From: Streptomyces sp. CB02058
GTDB taxonomy: Bacteria; Actinomycetota; Actinomycetes; Streptomycetales; Streptomycetaceae
Direction of reading: 5' to 3'
Length of the DNA: 64,000 nucleotides
Assembly (NCBI RefSeq): GCF_001905505.1
Contig: NZ_LIPG01000006.1
Location: 62,001-126,000 of the forward strand
Part shown: piece after piece, positions 60,806 through 64,000 of the stretch
Numbering within the stretch: the stretch's first letter is position 1
Layout of the letters: each line of letters starts with the position of its first letter
The notes under the pieces: generated by a model
The model's database searches: none
The model's input: the letters and a program-made list of their open reading frames with translations, nothing else
What the model was told of the DNA's origin: nothing
Position numbers and translations under genes: made by a program

Positions 60806-61582
60806 TCAGTGGGCGTCCACCGTCACGGAGAAGGCGAAGCGGTCACCCCGGTAGCGGATGCGGGCCACGTCCACCACCGTGCCGTCCTCGTCGTACGTCA
60901 CGCCGGTGTAGTGGAGGATCGGGCTGAGCAGCGGCACCTGGAGCAGCTCGGCCGTGACGGGGTCGGCGAGGCGGGCCTCGACGGTGTCCGTGATCCGGGA
61001 GATCCGTACGCCGACGGCGTCGCGCAGCACCTTCGTCATCGGCCAGCGCTCCAGATCGGTCACGTCGATCCGGGCGGCGATCTCCGGACGCACCGCGTTC
61101 TCCGCCCAGTTGGTGGGCTCCCCGGTCCCCTCGTCGCAGCGCAGCCGCCGGTAGCTGACGACCTCGGGGCAGCCGGGGAAGTACTCGGCGAGATCACCCG
61201 GGACGGGCGCCCTGCCGTGGCCGAGCACGGTCGTCCGCTCGCCCGACTGCTGGGCGACGATGGCGTCGATCGACCCCAGCAGCCTGACCGGCGACACCCG
61301 CCGGGCGCGCGGCTCGATGAACGTTCCGCGCCGCCTGTGCCTGCTGATCAGCCCCTCGGTCTCCAGCTCCTTGAGCGCCTGGCGCATGGTGAGAACGCTG
61401 ACGCCGTAGTGCGCGGCGAGCTGCTCCTCGGTGGGCAGCCGCGTCGACGCGTCCTGGGGGCGGCCCAGTATGGAGGCGCGCAGGGACTGCGAGACCTGGT
61501 ACCAGAGGGGCAGTTTCCGGTTCAGCACCAGGGAGTCGGGGGCGAAGCCGGGCGTCCGGCTCGCCTCGTTGACCTGATCCAT
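60806..61582 (-). CDS. GntR/UTRA (HutC-type) transcriptional regulator
   Basis: A 258-residue regulator: HTH 20-90 (LWYQVSQSLRASILGRP, LPTEEQLAAHYGVSVLTMRQALKELETEGLISRHRRRGTFI in pieces) and C-terminal UTRA domain (SYRRLRCDEGTGEPTNWAENAVRP, TVEARLADPVTAELLQVPLLSPILHYTGVTYDEDGTVV). UTRA members sense sugars, histidine derivatives or related ligands. ATG 61582 follows AGGTGA by 5 bp; a GTG at 61591 is also possible. Its proximity to hmgA suggests aromatic catabolism control, but that is a guess. Confidence 0.85.
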   Translation of the reverse strand: MDQVNEASRTPGFAPDSLVLNRKLPLWYQVSQSLRASILGRPQDASTRLPTEEQLAAHYGVSVLTMRQALKELETEGLISRHRRRGTFIEPRARRVSPVRLLGSIDAIVAQQSGERTTVLGHGRAPVPGDLAEYFPGCPEVVSYRRLRCDEGTGEPTNWAENAVRPEIAARIDVTDLERWPMTKVLRDAVGVRISRITDTVEARLADPVTAELLQVPLLSPILHYTGVTYDEDGTVVDVARIRYRGDRFAFSVTVDAH

Positions 61583-61625
61583 CCGGTTCACCTGAGCTCT
61601 CTGGGCTGCGGCCGGCCGCGCGGTG

Positions 61626-62945
61626 TCACGGCCGGAAGTTGCGGCTCAGACCCTGCCACACCTCGTCGTATCCGCGCTGGAGATGGCCGGCGCCCGCGGC
61701 CTGCGCGGTCGCCGTGACGGGCCAGCGGGTCTCGAACATGAAGGCGAGGCCGTCGTCGATCTTCTGCGGCTCCAGCTCCGCGGTGCTCGCCCGGTCGAAG
61801 GTCTCACGGTCCGGGCCGTGCGCCGACATCATGTTGTGCAGGGAGCCGCCGCCCGGCACGAAGCCGCCCGCCTTGGCGTCGTACGCGCCCTCGATGAGGC
61901 CCATGTACTCGCTCATCACATTGCGGTGGAAGTACGGCGGGCGGAAGGTGTCCTCTCCGACCAGCCAGCGCGGGGCGAAGACGACGAAGTCGACCCCGGC
62001 CAGGCCCGGGGTGTCGGACGGCGAGGTCAGCACGGTGAAGATCGACGGATCGGGGTGGTCGTAGCTGATCGTGCCGATGACGTTGAAGCGGCGCAGGTCG
62101 TAGACGTACGGAGTGTGGTTGCCGTGCCAGGCGACGACATCGAGCGGTGAATGGCCGTACGTCGCCGACCACAGGTTTCCGCAGAACTTGTTGACCACCT
62201 CGACCGGGCCCTCGCGGTCCTCGTACGCGGCGACGGGCGCCAGGAAGTCCCGGGCGTTCGCCAGGCCGTTGGCGCCGATCGGGCCCAGGTCGGGCAGGAC
62301 GAACGGCTGCCCGTAGTTCTCGCAGACATAGCCGCGGGCGGTGGCGTCCAGCAGCTCGACGCGGAAGCGCACGCCGCGCGGGATCAGCGCCACCTGGCCC
62401 GGACCGGCGGCCAGCAGGCCCAGCTCGGTGCGGAGCAGCAGTCCGCCGCGCTCGGGGACGATCAGGAGCTCGCCGTCGGAGTCGCTGAAGACCCGGTCGG
62501 TCATGGAGGCGTTCGCGCTGTAGAGATGCACGGCCATGCCGGTGCGCCGGGTGACGTCGCCGTTGCCGCCCAGCGTCCACAGGCCGGTCAGGAAGTCCGT
62601 GCCGGACGCGGGTTCGGGGAGCGGGTCCCAGCGCAGCCGGTTGGGGTCGGGCACCGACTCGGTGAACGGCGCGCTGCGCAGGGCGCCGTTGTCGATGCGG
62701 ACGAAGGCGGGATGGGCGGCCGAGGGACGGATCCGGTAGAGCCAGGACCGGCGGTTGCGGGCACGGGGTTCGGTGAACGCGGAGCCGCTGAGCTGTTCCG
62801 CGTACAGCCCGAGAGGGGCGCGCTGGGGGGAGTTGCGGCCGTGCGGCAGGGCGCCGGGGACGGCCTCCGAGCTGTGCTCGTTGCCGAAGCCGGGACTGTG
62901 GCCGAGGCCCCGTGCCGTCTTCCTCGCCTGCTCGATGCCACTCAT
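61626..62945 (-). CDS. hmgA: Homogentisate 1,2-dioxygenase
   Basis: A 439-residue ring-cleaving dioxygenase in tyrosine/phenylalanine catabolism, converting homogentisate to maleylacetoacetate with Fe(II). Clear family blocks: GFGNEHSSEA, QRAPLGLYAEQLSGSAFTEPR, GELLIVPERGGLLLRTELG, NKFCGNLWSATYGHSPLDVVAWHGNH, the metal region YFHRNVMSEYMGLI (His, Glu), GGSLHNMMSAHGPD. Two ATGs at 62948 and 62945 follow GGGAG; the second is used. A TetR gene diverges from it, with dyads between, as in aromatic catabolism loci. Confidence 0.95.
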   Translation of the reverse strand: MSGIEQARKTARGLGHSPGFGNEHSSEAVPGALPHGRNSPQRAPLGLYAEQLSGSAFTEPRARNRRSWLYRIRPSAAHPAFVRIDNGALRSAPFTESVPDPNRLRWDPLPEPASGTDFLTGLWTLGGNGDVTRRTGMAVHLYSANASMTDRVFSDSDGELLIVPERGGLLLRTELGLLAAGPGQVALIPRGVRFRVELLDATARGYVCENYGQPFVLPDLGPIGANGLANARDFLAPVAAYEDREGPVEVVNKFCGNLWSATYGHSPLDVVAWHGNHTPYVYDLRRFNVIGTISYDHPDPSIFTVLTSPSDTPGLAGVDFVVFAPRWLVGEDTFRPPYFHRNVMSEYMGLIEGAYDAKAGGFVPGGGSLHNMMSAHGPDRETFDRASTAELEPQKIDDGLAFMFETRWPVTATAQAAGAGHLQRGYDEVWQGLSRNFRP

Positions 62946-62963
62946 CATGCGCTCCCGTGGATG

Positions 62964-63015
62964 AGGAATCCCATGGATCCCCTGACGAAGAATCCTATGC
63001 ATCACCGTAGGAATC
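62964..63015. promoter_or_regulatory. Dyad elements between hmgA and tetR genes
   Basis: GAATCCTA (62990-62997) and TAGGAATC (63008-63015) form an imperfect inverted repeat with one mismatch pair; a related block GGAATCCCATGGATCC lies at 62965-62980. Both lie between divergent starts, as expected for TetR operators. Confidence 0.55.
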
Positions 63016-63047
63016 GAAACGTTGCCCGTCAACGGCATACGGGCATC

Positions 63048-63683
63048 ATGGGGTCCGTGTCCCACGCTCATACGAACCTCCGACGCGTCCCCGTGCAGCA
63101 GCGCAGCGCCGACCGGCTCGCCCGGATCCTCGACGCCGGTGCGGAACTGCTCGACGAGACCGGCTACGAACTGCTCTCCACCCGGGCGGTCGCCGACCGT
63201 GCCGGGGTGCCCATCGGCTCCGTCTACCGCTTCTTCCCCAACAAGCGGGCCCTCGTCGACGCCTTGGCCGAGCGCAACCTCGACGTCTACGCGGGGCGGG
63301 TCGTCGCCAGACTGGAGGCGATACCGGAGCGGGAATGGCGGGCGGCCATCGACGCCGTGCTCGACGAGTACCTCGCGATGAAGCGCTCCGTCCCCGGCTT
63401 CGCCCTCGTCGACTTCGGGCCTCCCGCGCCCGTCGCCGGTCCGCAGGACGAGGCGAACCGGCGCGTCGCGGACCGGCTGGCCGGGCTGCTCTCCGGCCAT
63501 CTCGGGCGGGGCGGCGACGGAGCCCTGTCGGATGCCGGGCTGCTCCGGACGGTGCTGGTCTCCGTGCAGGCGGCCGACGCCCTGCTCCAGCTCGCCTTCC
63601 GCTCCGACCCGGAGGGCGACCCCGAGCTGATCGCGGAGACCCGGGTGCTGCTCCAGGCGTATCTGGCGCGTGTCCTGGCCTGA
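63048..63683 (+). CDS. TetR-family transcriptional regulator
   Basis: A 211-residue regulator. HTH near 18-64: RLARILDAGAELLDETGYELLSTRAVADRAGVPIGSVYRFFPNKRALVDALAERN, in pieces the canonical TetR_N. The C-terminal region has the ligand helices. It is divergent from hmgA and is likely to repress it when homogentisate or a related aromatic is absent. ATG 63048 or GTG 63057 starts; neither has a strong ribosome site. Confidence 0.85.
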   Translation: MGSVSHAHTNLRRVPVQQRSADRLARILDAGAELLDETGYELLSTRAVADRAGVPIGSVYRFFPNKRALVDALAERNLDVYAGRVVARLEAIPEREWRAAIDAVLDEYLAMKRSVPGFALVDFGPPAPVAGPQDEANRRVADRLAGLLSGHLGRGGDGALSDAGLLRTVLVSVQAADALLQLAFRSDPEGDPELIAETRVLLQAYLARVLA

Positions 63684-63951
63684 TCCGGACGGGAGGCTCC
63701 TTCCCGGCCGGGTGGCATGACCCTCGCCCGCCCCGCCCCTCGCCGGGAGCCTCGTTACTTGCCGGGAGCCCCGTCCCTGTTCGGGAGCCCCGTCCCCCGC
63801 CGCGAGGCCCGGAACCGGTGGCGTCCGCGTCTCGCCTCCATCCGTACCGGTCGGTATGCTCGGTGCGGCCGGAGCCCGCGTCCGCCGTGCGGGCGGCGGG
63901 CGGCCGGATCACGCCCGCGCGCCACCGCTGCCGCCGCCCCGGGGAGGACCC

Positions 63952-64000
63952 ATGTCCCACGATTCCCGCACCGCCCTGCGTGTCTGCCCGCTCTGCGAAG
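63952..64000 (+). CDS. Partial CDS, probable molybdopterin oxidoreductase start
   Basis: Only the first 16 codons fit in the window: MSHDSRTALRVCPLCE, cut by the window edge. GGGGAGGA lies 4 bp before ATG 63952. The R-V-C-P-L-C-E beginning is how molybdopterin-dependent oxidoreductases of the formate dehydrogenase/BisC family often start their 4Fe-4S motif (C-x2-C), so that is the suggested identity; other zinc- or iron-binding proteins remain possible. Confidence 0.5.
   Translation, partial: MSHDSRTALRVCPLCE

Overview
The window looks like chromosomal DNA from a Streptomyces, probably of the S. griseus type. The base composition is very GC-rich, antisense frames stay open for long stretches, and GTG starts (one TTG) are common. 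It encodes near-textbook streptogrisin B- and D-type proteases, secreted lipases, a sortase-tagged LPMO and several GntR regulators. From memory, the order dnaE2 / Y-family protein / lipase / AA10 protein ... GDSL lipase ... hmgA resembles the SCO1715-SCO1739 neighbourhood of S. coelicolor; this was not checked by alignment.

Layout. 1-4960: end of an amino-acid-type ABC importer, two luciferase-like flavin monooxygenases and a DUF1684 protein, one tight operon, probably for organosulfur or related compounds. 5232-6134: streptogrisin B-like protease. 6319-15928: accessory island with a SLOG-type nucleotide-binding protein, a SLATT-type (DUF4231) membrane protein, and a complete FxSxx-COOH RiPP locus: precursor FxsA ending FNSSL, radical SAM maturase FxsB with a dead HExxH extension, TIR-like FxsC, and a 1311-residue FxsT that joins a ParA/MinD-like P-loop domain, a TIR-like domain, an NB-ARC NTPase and TPRs. 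15971-18391: alpha/beta hydrolase and streptogrisin D-like protease. 18511-24638 (mostly minus strand): an I36-type inhibitor, an ArsR-type regulator, small membrane and hypothetical proteins, and a WXG100/type VII-like operon. 24887-33607: ABC-2-like membrane protein, dnaE2 with an upstream SOS-box-like site and a catalytically dead Y-family (ImuB-like) partner, triacylglycerol lipase, cell-wall-anchored LPMO.

33874-42268: lipoprotein, GNAT, PhoD phosphatase, a CitB-type response regulator divergent from a TctCBA tricarboxylate transporter, and a methyltransferase-Nudix-VOC triple fusion. 42300-50006: amidohydrolase, 2OG-Fe(II) oxygenase, NMT1-like ABC importer and a GntR/FCD regulator, plausibly one heterocycle scavenging module with operator-like ACATGCA repeats. 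50019-55760: DUF402, double GNAT, GntR, AAA ATPase, and a three-gene glycosyltransferase/deacetylase operon. 56679-64000: GDSL lipase, small conserved protein, CoA-transferase, lone type ISP C-terminal domain, GntR/UTRA regulator, homogentisate dioxygenase with divergent TetR, and the first codons of a probable molybdopterin oxidoreductase cut by the window end.

The most interesting part is the island at 6319-15928. It puts a ribosomally made, radical-SAM-crosslinked C-terminal peptide next to two TIR-domain proteins, a STAND NTPase and a SLOG/SLATT pair, domains otherwise known from nucleotide-signalling immunity and programmed cell death. No tRNA, rRNA, CRISPR array or insertion sequence was recognised by eye.
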